Shown here: positions 26,559 through 35,126 of the stretch, in pieces
Layout of the letters: the number at the start of each line of letters is the position of its first letter
Position numbering within the stretch: the first letter of the stretch is position 1
Source: Improbicoccus pseudotrichonymphae
GTDB taxonomy: Bacteria; Bacillota; Clostridia; Oscillospirales; Acutalibacteraceae
Assembly (NCBI GenBank): GCA_036322855.1
Contig: AP027924.1
Coordinates: forward strand, 744,001-808,000
Direction of reading: 5' to 3'
DNA: 64,000 nucleotides
The notes under the pieces: generated by a model
The model's input: the letters and a program-made list of their open reading frames with translations, nothing else
What the model was told of the DNA's origin: nothing
Database searches by the model: none
Program-made: the position numbers and the translations under genes

Positions 26559-28286
26559 TTACTCTGCTGTTTTTTGTGTTATTCTGAATATAATAAATTC
26601 TGCTGGTTTAACCGGGGCAATTCCTATAAGACATATGAGTCTTCCGTTATCGATATCGTCTTTTGTCATTGTATTTGCTCCGATGTCGACAAAATATGCT
26701 TCATCCGGAGAGCTACCCACAAGTGCACCGGAAGTCCAAATCCCACTCAAAAATGTCTCGATGGTTGCTTTTACTCTTGACCAAAGTTTTTGATCATTTG
26801 GTTCAAAAACTACCCAATTTGTGTTTGCTTTTATGGATTCTTCGACATAAATAAAAAGCCGCCTTACGTTTATATATCTCCATAACGGTTTAGAAGATGC
26901 AGTTCTTGCTCCCCATACTCGTATTCCCGCACCCGGAAATTTTCTGATGGCGTTCATGCCTTTCGGATTTAAAAAATCTTGTTCGGCTGCATTGTAATAA
27001 ACCGAGAGGCCGGTACAGTTCGCCACCACTTCATTCGCCGGAGCTTTGTGCACACCTCTGGATTCATCACTTCTGGCATATATTCCCAAAACAGAACCCG
27101 ACGGAGGAATAAATACATCTTTTTTATCTAAGGGATCAAAAACTTTTAACCATGGATGATACATGGCACAATAGTCACTATCCACGATATTACGATGATT
27201 TAGCACATCCGAGGGAGTTTTGGCGGTAAATGGTACGTCTAGTACTGCAAATCTGGAACCTAATTTCTCACAATGAGAAACAAGAGATAACTGAATATTT
27301 GGGCTTACTATACCGGGTATTGCCACTATATTTATATCATTGTTATCCAGAAAAGATTGTATACCGGTTCTTTGCCCAGGCCCTTCATCTTTTCCTATAA
27401 AATCAGAATCGGTTAAATTTGCCGAAGAACCATTGGAACCACCGGACAAACTTATCTTAATTTTAGATTCTTCGTCTTTTGTGCCCAAGGCTTTTTTAAT
27501 AAATTCATAATAAGAAATATTTTCCTTATGAGTTTTCGTTTCTATTTCTATTTCTACTATCTCAGATTTAGATAATTTTTTTGTCACGTAAGATGGAGCA
27601 AAAATATTAAAAGATACGTTTTCGTATTGTTCCATCATGCCGTCGCATTCAATATTTAAATTTATCTCACTTGTCTTAATGGTGATTTTTGGAATTAAAT
27701 TTTGGTCAACCACTTCTCCCTTAAACGGGGCCTCAACCGTTATTACTTTTTGAGCCACATTGGTTATTTTCGAAACTTGTGACGTTTTTTCACCTTGATC
27801 GAGTATTACAACGTCACCTAAATCAAATCCTATAACGTTTTTAAGCTTATATCTTCCTTCGCCCAAATCTTTTGTTATTTGAGTTTTATTCTCATTTTCG
27901 TTTTCAAACGTTATAGTTATGCTATTCCCCCAAATTCCACTGCTTTTGGCGGTTATTTTTATACTTTTATCTTTTGAAATAAATGAGGCGAATTTTGCAT
28001 CAGAAGGCGCAACCCTTACGATATATGCCTTAGCTCCTCCATTCAAAAAGAAATGATTAACGGCATGGGCTAAAAAGCGATAATCACCAAATTCATTGGT
28101 TTGTAAATAACTTCCAAATTTTCTTGTAAATTCAGCAACACTAGTAACTAAAGTCGGTGCCCCTATCGTAGGACCTCTTTCGGAAACACCTACAAATCCG
28201 GCAACGCTTGTTCCAACACCTTGTATAGGTGAGGGCCCACTATCAAATTCTTCAACATAAACACCGGGTGATAAATACTGAGGCAT
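26559..28286 (-). CDS. Contractile tail sheath protein
   Basis: 575 residues. The start MPQYLSPGVYVEEFDSGP and GTSVAGFVGVSERGP are hallmarks of phage/injection-system sheaths, as is the C-terminal domain (RYINVRRLFIYVEESIK, NTMTKDDIDNGRLICLIGIAP). It polymerises around the tube and contracts to drive it into the target. The ATG at 28286 is used (PGVYVEE N-terminus) rather than one three codons upstream that touches the AGGAG. The middle (about 110-290) is an expanded variable domain. Confidence 0.93.
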   Translation of the reverse strand: MPQYLSPGVYVEEFDSGPSPIQGVGTSVAGFVGVSERGPTIGAPTLVTSVAEFTRKFGSYLQTNEFGDYRFLAHAVNHFFLNGGAKAYIVRVAPSDAKFASFISKDKSIKITAKSSGIWGNSITITFENENENKTQITKDLGEGRYKLKNVIGFDLGDVVILDQGEKTSQVSKITNVAQKVITVEAPFKGEVVDQNLIPKITIKTSEINLNIECDGMMEQYENVSFNIFAPSYVTKKLSKSEIVEIEIETKTHKENISYYEFIKKALGTKDEESKIKISLSGGSNGSSANLTDSDFIGKDEGPGQRTGIQSFLDNNDINIVAIPGIVSPNIQLSLVSHCEKLGSRFAVLDVPFTAKTPSDVLNHRNIVDSDYCAMYHPWLKVFDPLDKKDVFIPPSGSVLGIYARSDESRGVHKAPANEVVANCTGLSVYYNAAEQDFLNPKGMNAIRKFPGAGIRVWGARTASSKPLWRYINVRRLFIYVEESIKANTNWVVFEPNDQKLWSRVKATIETFLSGIWTSGALVGSSPDEAYFVDIGANTMTKDDIDNGRLICLIGIAPVKPAEFIIFRITQKTAE

Positions 28287-28395
28287 AATTTTCATCTCCT
28301 GCAGAAATTATTGGGTAAAAATATCAAGACCAATAATTTCAAAAAAATAACTTAAATCTAAATTTTAGCCTCCTATATTAAAAAATTTGTAAACG

Positions 28396-28425
28396 CAAAA
28401 AAATCTACACCTACTAAAAAGTAGG
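28396..28425 (-). terminator. Probable terminator upstream of the sheath gene
   Basis: Minus strand: inverted repeat CCTACT/AGTAGG followed by a run of seven T. It would end transcription of the 302-residue gene before the sheath operon. Confidence 0.55.
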
Positions 28426-28462
28426 CAAAAACATTCCGGAATAGAAAATTTTTGTATACTTT

Positions 28463-29371
28463 TCAAAAATGCTTAATAATCTTATTTAAAATTTTATTGT
28501 TTATATTTGTTTTATCTATTAATCTCAGCGCCTCCTCGACGTTTTTTGCTTTGCCTTTTTTTATATATTCTTCTATTTTTTTCTTTAACAATAAGTACAG
28601 AATATTATCTCCAAAAGACATCTCTATAATACGAAACTTACTTTTTTTAATTTCATCAGAATCTTCATATTTTTTTAATTTGTTTTTCTTAAATAATTCT
28701 ACAAAATTTTTGATTTTATTTTTGATATAATCATTATCTTCCTTTTTCTCTTTCTTTATTTCGTAAAAATCACTTAAGGCGTTTTCGAATTCAGAATTTT
28801 TTACTAACCCCTCTTTTTTCTTTTGGCGCAAAATTTTAACCAATTTACTTTCTTCGTTTTCTTTATACAAAAATTCTTTATTGCTACTTTTGTGTTCATT
28901 ACCGCCTATTTGCTTAATTATTTTCTGTTTTGCGTTGTATTCAAAACCTATATTGCTGAACTTCATTTTTTCTTCGGTATTATTAAAATCTTTCTTAAAA
29001 TAATTATGTTTATCTTTGAAATCTCTTTTTGTAATGTTTTTATTTTTTATTTCCGACTTTTCGGATAATAAAGTAAATCCAAAAGAAGAATTTCTTTTAA
29101 ATTTATCATATCCTACCGAAATTATGCCTAAATTAGTTTTAAAATATCCCAGTTTATCATCTATTTTTTCATTAATTTTTTCTTTTGAAGAAACAAGTTT
29201 CTTTAGTCTATTGCGCTTTTTAAAGAAATTTTGTTTTATTTCTTCACTTTTCTCAGCGTAATTATTATTAGAATCAAATTCATGAAATTTTTCCACAAAA
29301 TTTTTATCTAAATTATTTTTATCATCATTGAGATTTTCATTCTCATTTTTCTTGTATTTATTTTTTTTCAC
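28463..29371 (-). CDS. Lys/Asn/Glu-rich protein, unknown
   Basis: 302 residues, highly charged, with a composition like the split gene at 22604-24780 (many Lys, Asn, Glu, Phe). No signal peptide or membrane segment. The C-terminal 100 residues look helical (DNILYLLLKKKIEEYIKKGK, then VEEALRLIDKTNINNK). It lies between the sheath gene and the divergent ADP-ribosyltransferase-like gene. It may be an accessory or cargo protein of the injection system; that is inference from position only. Confidence 0.55.
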   Translation of the reverse strand: MKKNKYKKNENENLNDDKNNLDKNFVEKFHEFDSNNNYAEKSEEIKQNFFKKRNRLKKLVSSKEKINEKIDDKLGYFKTNLGIISVGYDKFKRNSSFGFTLLSEKSEIKNKNITKRDFKDKHNYFKKDFNNTEEKMKFSNIGFEYNAKQKIIKQIGGNEHKSSNKEFLYKENEESKLVKILRQKKKEGLVKNSEFENALSDFYEIKKEKKEDNDYIKNKIKNFVELFKKNKLKKYEDSDEIKKSKFRIIEMSFGDNILYLLLKKKIEEYIKKGKAKNVEEALRLIDKTNINNKILNKIIKHF

Positions 29372-29481
29372 AAAGTAACATCTCTGATTTTAAAAAATTT
29401 CGGTTCAAGAATTTTATCATCGCAATTTATTTTTTCCAATTAATTTTTAATTAAATATATGTGTAAATTATATAAAAATAT

Positions 29482-29510
29482 TTTACTTTTTAAATATTTT
29501 ATGTTAAAAT
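29482..29510 (+). promoter_or_regulatory. Promoter of the ADP-ribosyltransferase-like gene
   Basis: TTTACT (29482-29487), 17-base spacer ending TTTATGT, TAAAAT (29505-29510). Two other promoters in the window (40195-40224, 46219-46246) have closely similar sequence including the TTTATGT just before the -10. Confidence 0.6.
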
Positions 29511-29543
29511 GTCATCATACCGATTTTAAGGAGGTTGTTAATA

Positions 29544-30497
29544 ATGAAAGACTGTTTTAAAAATTTTTTTAATGAACTTGAAGGATTCCAAGATAATAAA
29601 AAAATGAAAGAATTGTATGCAATTCTAAGTGGTGGAATTAATATTTCGAAAGCAAATACGGCCGAAAAAAAATTGCAAAAAATAATTTCTTTAATTGATT
29701 TTATGTTTAAAGATAACGATATTTGTTCTAATTTTTTAGAATTAAAAGCTGCTAAAATTATATTGAGAAAATTAAATTTGCTTTTAACTAAAATTAAAAA
29801 AAGATATGTAAATCTCGACAAAAATGAGTCAAGAAAAGAAATTAAGTTTTCCGACTTATTGAATGATGAAAAACTGCTCAAATATTGTGATAAAGAGGAT
29901 TTTTTTGAAACTTCAAAGAGAAAAAATAATGATTTATTATGGGAAATGGATAAAGATGAAATTAAAGATTCTTACGATTACACCACCGGAGATTACTCCA
30001 ACTACAATGAAGCATTAAGAAAAAAACAAAAAAATATCTATAAAGATAAGGCCATAAATGTCTCCAATGTCGTTAAGAAGAGCGAACTTACAGAAGAGCG
30101 AATTTTCTACAGGGGAATAAAAAAATTCGATACATTTAAACATATGCTCAAACCAACAGATTGGAAAGCCGTATCTTTGAATGGAAAATTTTCTATCATA
30201 AATGCAAAAAATTTAGTGGGAAAAATACTTACAGAAAAAGGGTTAATGTCTGTTACAAATGATAAAAATGTAGCATACAATTTTTTAGGCGAAAAAGGAA
30301 ACGCCGGAACTTTAATACTTTTAAAAATAACAGTTCCCAAAGGAACACCATATTTTCCAATTATGAAATATTCGCAATTCGATTCAGAAGAAGAAGTATT
30401 ATTGGATAAAGATACCAATTTAAAAATAAAAAAAGTAGAAATTAAGAATTTTAACAAAAGATTAATTCTAGACTGTATAGTTACAAAAGCAAAATAA
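29544..30497 (+). CDS. ADP-ribosyltransferase-like toxin, candidate injected effector
   Basis: 317 residues. The C-terminal half resembles ADP-ribosylating exoenzymes of the Arg-Ser-Glu class: FYRGI supplies the Arg, TEKGLMSVTNDKNVAYNF the STS-like strand, and FDSEEEVLLDKD the ExE catalytic loop. The N-terminal 180 residues are helical and may serve for loading or host targeting. No signal peptide, so it is not a Sec substrate. The start has AAGGAGG nine bases upstream. It lies divergent from, and next to, the tube/sheath block, as injection-system cargo genes often do. Confidence 0.68.
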   Translation: MKDCFKNFFNELEGFQDNKKMKELYAILSGGINISKANTAEKKLQKIISLIDFMFKDNDICSNFLELKAAKIILRKLNLLLTKIKKRYVNLDKNESRKEIKFSDLLNDEKLLKYCDKEDFFETSKRKNNDLLWEMDKDEIKDSYDYTTGDYSNYNEALRKKQKNIYKDKAINVSNVVKKSELTEERIFYRGIKKFDTFKHMLKPTDWKAVSLNGKFSIINAKNLVGKILTEKGLMSVTNDKNVAYNFLGEKGNAGTLILLKITVPKGTPYFPIMKYSQFDSEEEVLLDKDTNLKIKKVEIKNFNKRLILDCIVTKAK

Positions 30498-30539
30498 TAG
30501 CTATAGTTAATTATTTTTAAAGAAGATTTCTTTAACAGC

Positions 30540-30570
30540 GAGCCTTCTCCGCCGGCGGCGGAGGAAGCTC
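30540..30570. repeat. GC-rich hairpin after the ADP-ribosyltransferase-like gene
   Basis: GAGCCTTCTCCGCCG and CGGCGGAGGAAGCTC form a roughly 15-bp stem with two mismatches. It stands out as GC-rich in an AT-rich region and lacks a T run, so it may be an element end rather than a terminator. Confidence 0.5.
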
Positions 30571-30583
30571 AGTCTCTACAAGA

Positions 30584-30912
30584 TTAGATTTCTCCTGCAG
30601 TTCTTAAAACTTCTGTGAAAACACTTTTAGAATAAATATCTCCTTTGTACATGATTATTGTAAGCAAACTTCGAATAGCTTCATGTGCAATATATCTAAA
30701 ATAATTTACGCTTTTGTCTTCGTCTTTTTTATTTTCATCATAATAACAATGATATTCATATTCTAACCCACCATCAGATACTGTTGACAAAAAAAGAAAA
30801 ACGAAAGGCATTTGTAAATTTGCTAAAAAATCTTTTTCATCTTTATCTACTATTTTTCCAAAACATTCTGACAACATATTTTCTTGAACTTTTTTGAAAT
30901 TTTCAAAAATTG
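30584..30912 (-). pseudogene. 3' fragment of a GA-leader family gene (C/E type)
   Basis: About 108 residues readable (97 from the first ATG). IFENFKKVQENMLSECFGKI, then NLQMPFVFLFLST and YFRYIAHEAIRSLL, match the C-terminal domain of copies C and E (FKKVQDEMLPKSYFGEI, YFRIIAIVAIERLL). Everything upstream, including the leader and signal segment, is missing; the homology begins right at an IS1-like remnant. A truncated eighth member. Confidence 0.7.
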
Positions 30913-30975
30913 TGGCTTATTCCTATTTTAAACGCTCTATCCTTCTGAACCCTATACCTTCTAGGATACTTTCTA
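30907..30975 (-). pseudogene. IS1-like InsA remnant
   Basis: Minus strand encodes ESILEGIGFRRIERL, then in a shifted frame IGISHNF, matching the helix-turn-helix part of IS1 InsA-like proteins. It abuts the truncated family fragment. The rest of the gap up to 31144 shows nothing recognisable. Confidence 0.55.
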
Positions 30976-31144
30976 AATGTTACACCCTTATTGTTGAAGG
31001 TTTCAAAAAATTCCAATTCTTAGAATTTGATTTTTTAGTAAAAAGTAGATATGATCATGTGATACTTCGGAAAGAGAAGAAATTTTCGTGAAGTGTAGGA
31101 GTTTGGTTCAGTATTTTAAAAATTAAGGATGTGTAGGTTTATTT

Positions 31145-32317
31145 ATGAGTAAAAGTCGTTTTATGAAAAAATTTTTAGCAATCTTGGTCTTTGGTTTTTG
31201 TAATCTCAATATTTGTGCGTCGGCAGCAATGGAGGATGAAAAATTGGAGGATGAAGAATTGGCAGAAGCAAAAGGGCAAGCGTTGGTAGCAACAGAAAAA
31301 ACAGCAACAAATTTTTATTCCAGTCCTTTAGAAAAATCATCAGCCCAAGAGAGTCGAGAATATATAAAAATGAAGTCACTTATAGGAGAATTAGCCCGAA
31401 GACCTCTTACCGGAAATTCCATGTGTGATTTTGTCATTCTTGGAAAATCATTTCTTGAAACAAAAGAACAATTAGAAGAAACGCAAAATGTAAATCAAGC
31501 GATGGAAAATAAAATTAGGGAATTACAAATAAAATTAGATCGATTAATACAAGGAATTGAACCATCGCAAAAAGAAGAAGAATTGAAGAAGTCTCTTGTA
31601 GAAAAATTAGCCCAAGTGAATCAAGAATTTATAAAAATGAAGTCTCTTGTAGAAAAATTAGCCCAAGTGAATCAAGAATTTATAAACATGAAGTCACGTA
31701 TAGAAGAATTAACCCAAGAATCTTTTACCGGAAATTCCATGTGTGATTTTGTCGTTCTTGGAGAATTATTTCTTGGAAAACAAGAACAGTTAGAAAGAAT
31801 GCGAAATGAAAATCAAACGATGAAAGATAAAATTGCAGAATTAAATGTAAATATTAGAGAATTGCAAATAGAATTAGATCAATCAACACAAGGAATTGAA
31901 CCATCGCAAAAAGAAGAAGAATTGAAGAAGTCTCTTGAAAAAAAAGAGTCGGGAGATTACAATTCATCGAGGGAGTTTCTTGCAGAAGATTATAATAGAA
32001 AAATTTTGGAGAGTTTTCTTGCTCCGATGGCACCAAGGGGGAAGAGGAGGGTTATTTTAGCTTCATCGCCAAGTGATGTTAATATTTTGTCTACATTGAG
32101 ACAAATAATAAGTGGAGTGTCATATACGGAAATTAGGATTGATGCACTAAAAAGAGAAAATTTAAATTTACGTACGGAAAATTCACGTTTACATAATGTA
32201 GCGAAAATTAAGACTGATGCACTAAGTATAGAAAATTCAAATTTACGTACGGAAAATTCATGTTTACGTAATGAAATAAATGAATTAAAGCAAAAAGAAA
32301 GAAAGTTGGAAGATTAA
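31145..32317 (+). CDS. Secreted coiled-coil protein with duplicated module
   Basis: 390 residues, unknown function. Signal peptide MKKFLAILVFGFCNLNICASA, then nearly continuous coiled coil. A module of about 95 residues occurs twice, each with GNSMCDFV(I/V)LG and ending GIEPSQKEEELKKSL. A second, shorter tandem repeat (SLVEKLAQVNQEFI) lies between them. C-terminal heptads are again repeated (NSRLHN / NSCLRN). Single conserved Cys in each module. No family recognised; likely an exported structural or adhesive protein. Confidence 0.65.
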   Translation: MSKSRFMKKFLAILVFGFCNLNICASAAMEDEKLEDEELAEAKGQALVATEKTATNFYSSPLEKSSAQESREYIKMKSLIGELARRPLTGNSMCDFVILGKSFLETKEQLEETQNVNQAMENKIRELQIKLDRLIQGIEPSQKEEELKKSLVEKLAQVNQEFIKMKSLVEKLAQVNQEFINMKSRIEELTQESFTGNSMCDFVVLGELFLGKQEQLERMRNENQTMKDKIAELNVNIRELQIELDQSTQGIEPSQKEEELKKSLEKKESGDYNSSREFLAEDYNRKILESFLAPMAPRGKRRVILASSPSDVNILSTLRQIISGVSYTEIRIDALKRENLNLRTENSRLHNVAKIKTDALSIENSNLRTENSCLRNEINELKQKERKLED

Positions 32318-32322
32318 ATTCA

Positions 32323-32469
32323 TTGGAGGCGTTTCTTGAAAAAGAAGATGATGATAAAGAGAATTTTTTCGATGATTCCGCTACCACGATTATTGATCCA
32401 TTTCAACGCCGAAAAATGGGGTCATCTTTGTTTCGATTCCGAGAATCAAGTGTTGATGATATAATGTGA
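32323..32469 (+). CDS. Small acidic ORF, possible frameshifted tail of the coiled-coil gene
   Basis: 48 residues, LEAFLEKEDDDKENFFDD, then SATTIIDPFQRR and GSSLFRFRESSVDDIM. It starts six bases after the upstream stop in another frame, which is open back into the coiled-coil gene, so a frame change near the end of that gene would append it. Codon usage looks protein-coding. No ribosome binding site of its own. Confidence 0.3.
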   Translation: MEAFLEKEDDDKENFFDDSATTIIDPFQRRKMGSSLFRFRESSVDDIM

Positions 32470-32605
32470 GATTACAATCCATAACGGATATTCAAAAAAA
32501 AGCTAAAGATGAGGCGATTCGTTATTGCCTCGAAGGTATAGGGTTCAGAAGGATATAGCGCTTGCTTAACATGAGTCACACCTATAATAAATTGGGTCAA
32601 ACAAG
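32470..32605 (+). pseudogene. IS1-like InsA remnant
   Basis: KAKDEAIRYCLEGIGFRRI, a stop, then RLLNMSHT: the helix-turn-helix half of an IS1 InsA-like protein, dead. It follows directly on the acidic ORF. From 32606 to 32786 I see no gene. Confidence 0.6.
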
Positions 32606-32786
32606 AAGCAGAAAAACTTAAAAAAACCAACCCAATTTTTGTTTTTTCCCGCCATATTTCAGGCACTTTATTTTTTCTATTATAGTTAAATAGTATCACT
32701 TATATATTTATTTCGCAATGCCATATGAATGCAAGTGCTGCATTGCAAAAAATTGCACAAGATATAGTAAATAACACGAAACCACA

Positions 32787-34040
32787 TTAATCAAAGAAAA
32801 TACTTGCTCCGACATTTTCCAACACTTGGTTTATGTTTTCGTATCCTCTTTCTAGATATTCTACGCCGGAAACAATTGTTTGACCTCTAGCTGCTAACCC
32901 CGAGATAATCAATGCGGCTGCTCCTCTAAGATCGCTTGCTGCGGTGTTGGCTCCAAATAATTCTTTTACACCATCTACTATGGCCACATTTCCTTCTACT
33001 TTAATTTTCGCCCCAAGTCTTAGTAATTCACTTACATGTTTATAACGGCTTTCAAATATTGTTTCTACGAAAACACTTGTTCCATTTGCAATTGAAACCA
33101 TTGCCATTAACAGTGCCTGAGCATCTGTTGGAAATCCTGGATATGGCATGGTTCTTACGTTTTTTATCGGTTTTAAACGTTCCGGGGAAATTATTTTCAA
33201 TTGATTGTCATATTTTTTTATGACACAACCTGTTTCTTTTAAAAGTGAAATTGCTGAATTAATATGATTTTCTGAAACTTCATGTAAAATCAGATTACTT
33301 TGTGTAATTCCTGCAGCGCATAAATAGGTTATGGCAACTATTCTGTCTGACATGATAGTATATTGGGCTCCGTGTAATTTTTTTACACCGATGATTTCTA
33401 TGATGTTTTCTCCGGCACCATTTATTTTGGCACCCATTGCATTAAGAAAATTAGCTAAATCTACTATTTCCGGTTCTTGTGCTGCATTATGTATTAGTGT
33501 TGTTCCTTCATATTTAACCGCTGCAAGAATTAAATTTTCGGTTGCCCCCACACTTGGAAACGGAAAAATTATTTTTTTATCTTTTATTTTTTTATCAAGA
33601 TAACAATTTATTTTGCCATATTTTTCTGAAATATTTATTCCCATCATTTTAAGTCCGGATGTGTGAATATCTATTGGTCTGGGCCCAAGTTCGCATCCTC
33701 CGGGCAAGGTCAACTCGGCTTTTTCTATTTTGGAAATAAGCGCTCCTAAAAAAATAATTGATGAACGCATTTTTCTCATAAGTTTTTCGGGGATGTCATA
33801 TTTATTTAAGTTTCTAGAATTTACTTTTATACACGAATTTTTAAAAACCACCTCACAACCAAGATATTTTAAAATTTCGATTGTGGTTTTGACATCCAGA
33901 ATATTTGGACAGTTGTATATTTCACACTCTTCATCGCACAATATTGTTGCTACTAAAATTGGCAATATACTATTTTTAGAACCTTGAATTTTAATTTCAC
34001 CTTTAAGCCTATTTTGGCCTTCTATGATTAACTTACGCAA
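32787..34040 (-). CDS. murA: UDP-N-acetylglucosamine 1-carboxyvinyltransferase
   Basis: First committed step of peptidoglycan synthesis: enolpyruvyl transfer to UDP-GlcNAc. KGEIKIQGSKNSILP is the N-terminal substrate loop; the active-site Cys is in LPGGCELGPRPIDIH. Later come GYPGFPTDAQALLMA-like and VEYLERGYENI motifs. 417 residues, normal. Cys (not Asp) implies fosfomycin sensitivity in principle. Confidence 0.95.
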   Translation of the reverse strand: MRKLIIEGQNRLKGEIKIQGSKNSILPILVATILCDEECEIYNCPNILDVKTTIEILKYLGCEVVFKNSCIKVNSRNLNKYDIPEKLMRKMRSSIIFLGALISKIEKAELTLPGGCELGPRPIDIHTSGLKMMGINISEKYGKINCYLDKKIKDKKIIFPFPSVGATENLILAAVKYEGTTLIHNAAQEPEIVDLANFLNAMGAKINGAGENIIEIIGVKKLHGAQYTIMSDRIVAITYLCAAGITQSNLILHEVSENHINSAISLLKETGCVIKKYDNQLKIISPERLKPIKNVRTMPYPGFPTDAQALLMAMVSIANGTSVFVETIFESRYKHVSELLRLGAKIKVEGNVAIVDGVKELFGANTAASDLRGAAALIISGLAARGQTIVSGVEYLERGYENINQVLENVGASIFFD

Positions 34041-34195
34041 AATGGCCTCCGAAATCCAAATTCAAAAACATGTTTTTGCTTTTTTCATACTATTCTCTGA
34101 TTGCGAAAAATGTTATGAATTTGAATAATTGCAATAAATCAAATAAAATGAGGCAATTAATTTTTAATTATTCGAAAATCGGAGTAACGAGACCA

Positions 34196-34939
34196 ATGAG
34201 CATGCCATCGTATACTTTTTCAACGCCACTTTTAGAAGGCGTTGTTCGCCATAGAAAATCCCGATTTACGATGGATGTCAATATTAATGGTGTAAGTTTT
34301 ACCTGCCACTGTCCAGTGACTGGCAGGATAGGAAATATAGATTTAAGTGATCGTCCTTGCTTGTTGTCAAAAGCTGTCAGTTTTTCCCGAAAAACATTAT
34401 ATACCGTTGAAGCTATATCACTTGACCTTCCTGATGTCCTAACGAAAACTTGGATCGGCATAAATCAAAATGCCGTAAATCGATATGTTGAACATTATCT
34501 CATGAATGAAGGTTTTTCGGGTATTTTTTCTAAAAAAGAAACAATAACGCGCGAACAGATTCTTGGTAATTCAAAATTGGATTTTCTTGTAGGAGATACT
34601 TATCTTGAAATTAAAATGCCACTTCAAAATTTGCAGGTCAATATTCCTGACTATGTTAATATAAGAAAAGTTAGTATGTCTTCACCCGCGGAGCGTTTTG
34701 CTCGTCATATAACAGAATTAGCAAACAGTTTAAAAAATCGTCAGAGAGCCATATTGATGGTTTGTTTTGTCTATGACAATCCGGGATTTCGAGTTATCAA
34801 ACGACGTAGTGCTAATTATGAGAAAGCAAAAGCAGTGGTAGACAATGCAACACAAGCCGGTGTCGAAACTTGGCAGGTAAATTTTTGTATTTGTAAATAT
34901 GACGTTAAATTGGTACGCTACTTTAAAATTGTAGTTTAA
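34196..34939 (+). CDS. sfsA: SfsA-like nuclease
   Basis: SfsA family DNA/RNA nuclease. PLLEGVVRHRKSRFTMDV, the CHCPVTGRIG signature (usual form HCPNTG) and the PD-(D/E)XK-like pair SKLDFLVGD / YLEIKMP are visible, as are ERFARHITELANSL and AKAVVDNATQAGVE. About 247 residues from the ATG at 34196, which has GGAG 11 bases upstream. The frame is open to 34070, but those first 42 codons have no counterpart in SfsA. Confidence 0.75.
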   Translation: MSMPSYTFSTPLLEGVVRHRKSRFTMDVNINGVSFTCHCPVTGRIGNIDLSDRPCLLSKAVSFSRKTLYTVEAISLDLPDVLTKTWIGINQNAVNRYVEHYLMNEGFSGIFSKKETITREQILGNSKLDFLVGDTYLEIKMPLQNLQVNIPDYVNIRKVSMSSPAERFARHITELANSLKNRQRAILMVCFVYDNPGFRVIKRRSANYEKAKAVVDNATQAGVETWQVNFCICKYDVKLVRYFKIVV

Positions 34940-35126
34940 GAATCCGTCTTCATAACTTTAAATTATGTGTTTTCAAGAAATTTTTTCGTAAAATGAAGGA
35001 AAAATTCGAATTAATATTTACGTATTTAAAGAATTTTTACAAAATTTTACGAAAAAATAACTGAAAATACATATTTTGGAAGCTGTAAAAACGGGTTCTT
35101 AAATTAAAAATACAAACATTTCTAGA

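Noticed and set aside
8305..28286. Ordinary contractile-tailed prophage
   Set aside because: No capsid, portal, terminase, holin or integrase adjoins the tail-type genes; two tube proteins and two long J-like proteins fit an injection system better. The capsid-like gene at 35 kb is separated by housekeeping genes.
32472..32699. 75-codon minus-strand ORF
   Set aside because: Antisense of the InsA remnant and of low-complexity sequence.
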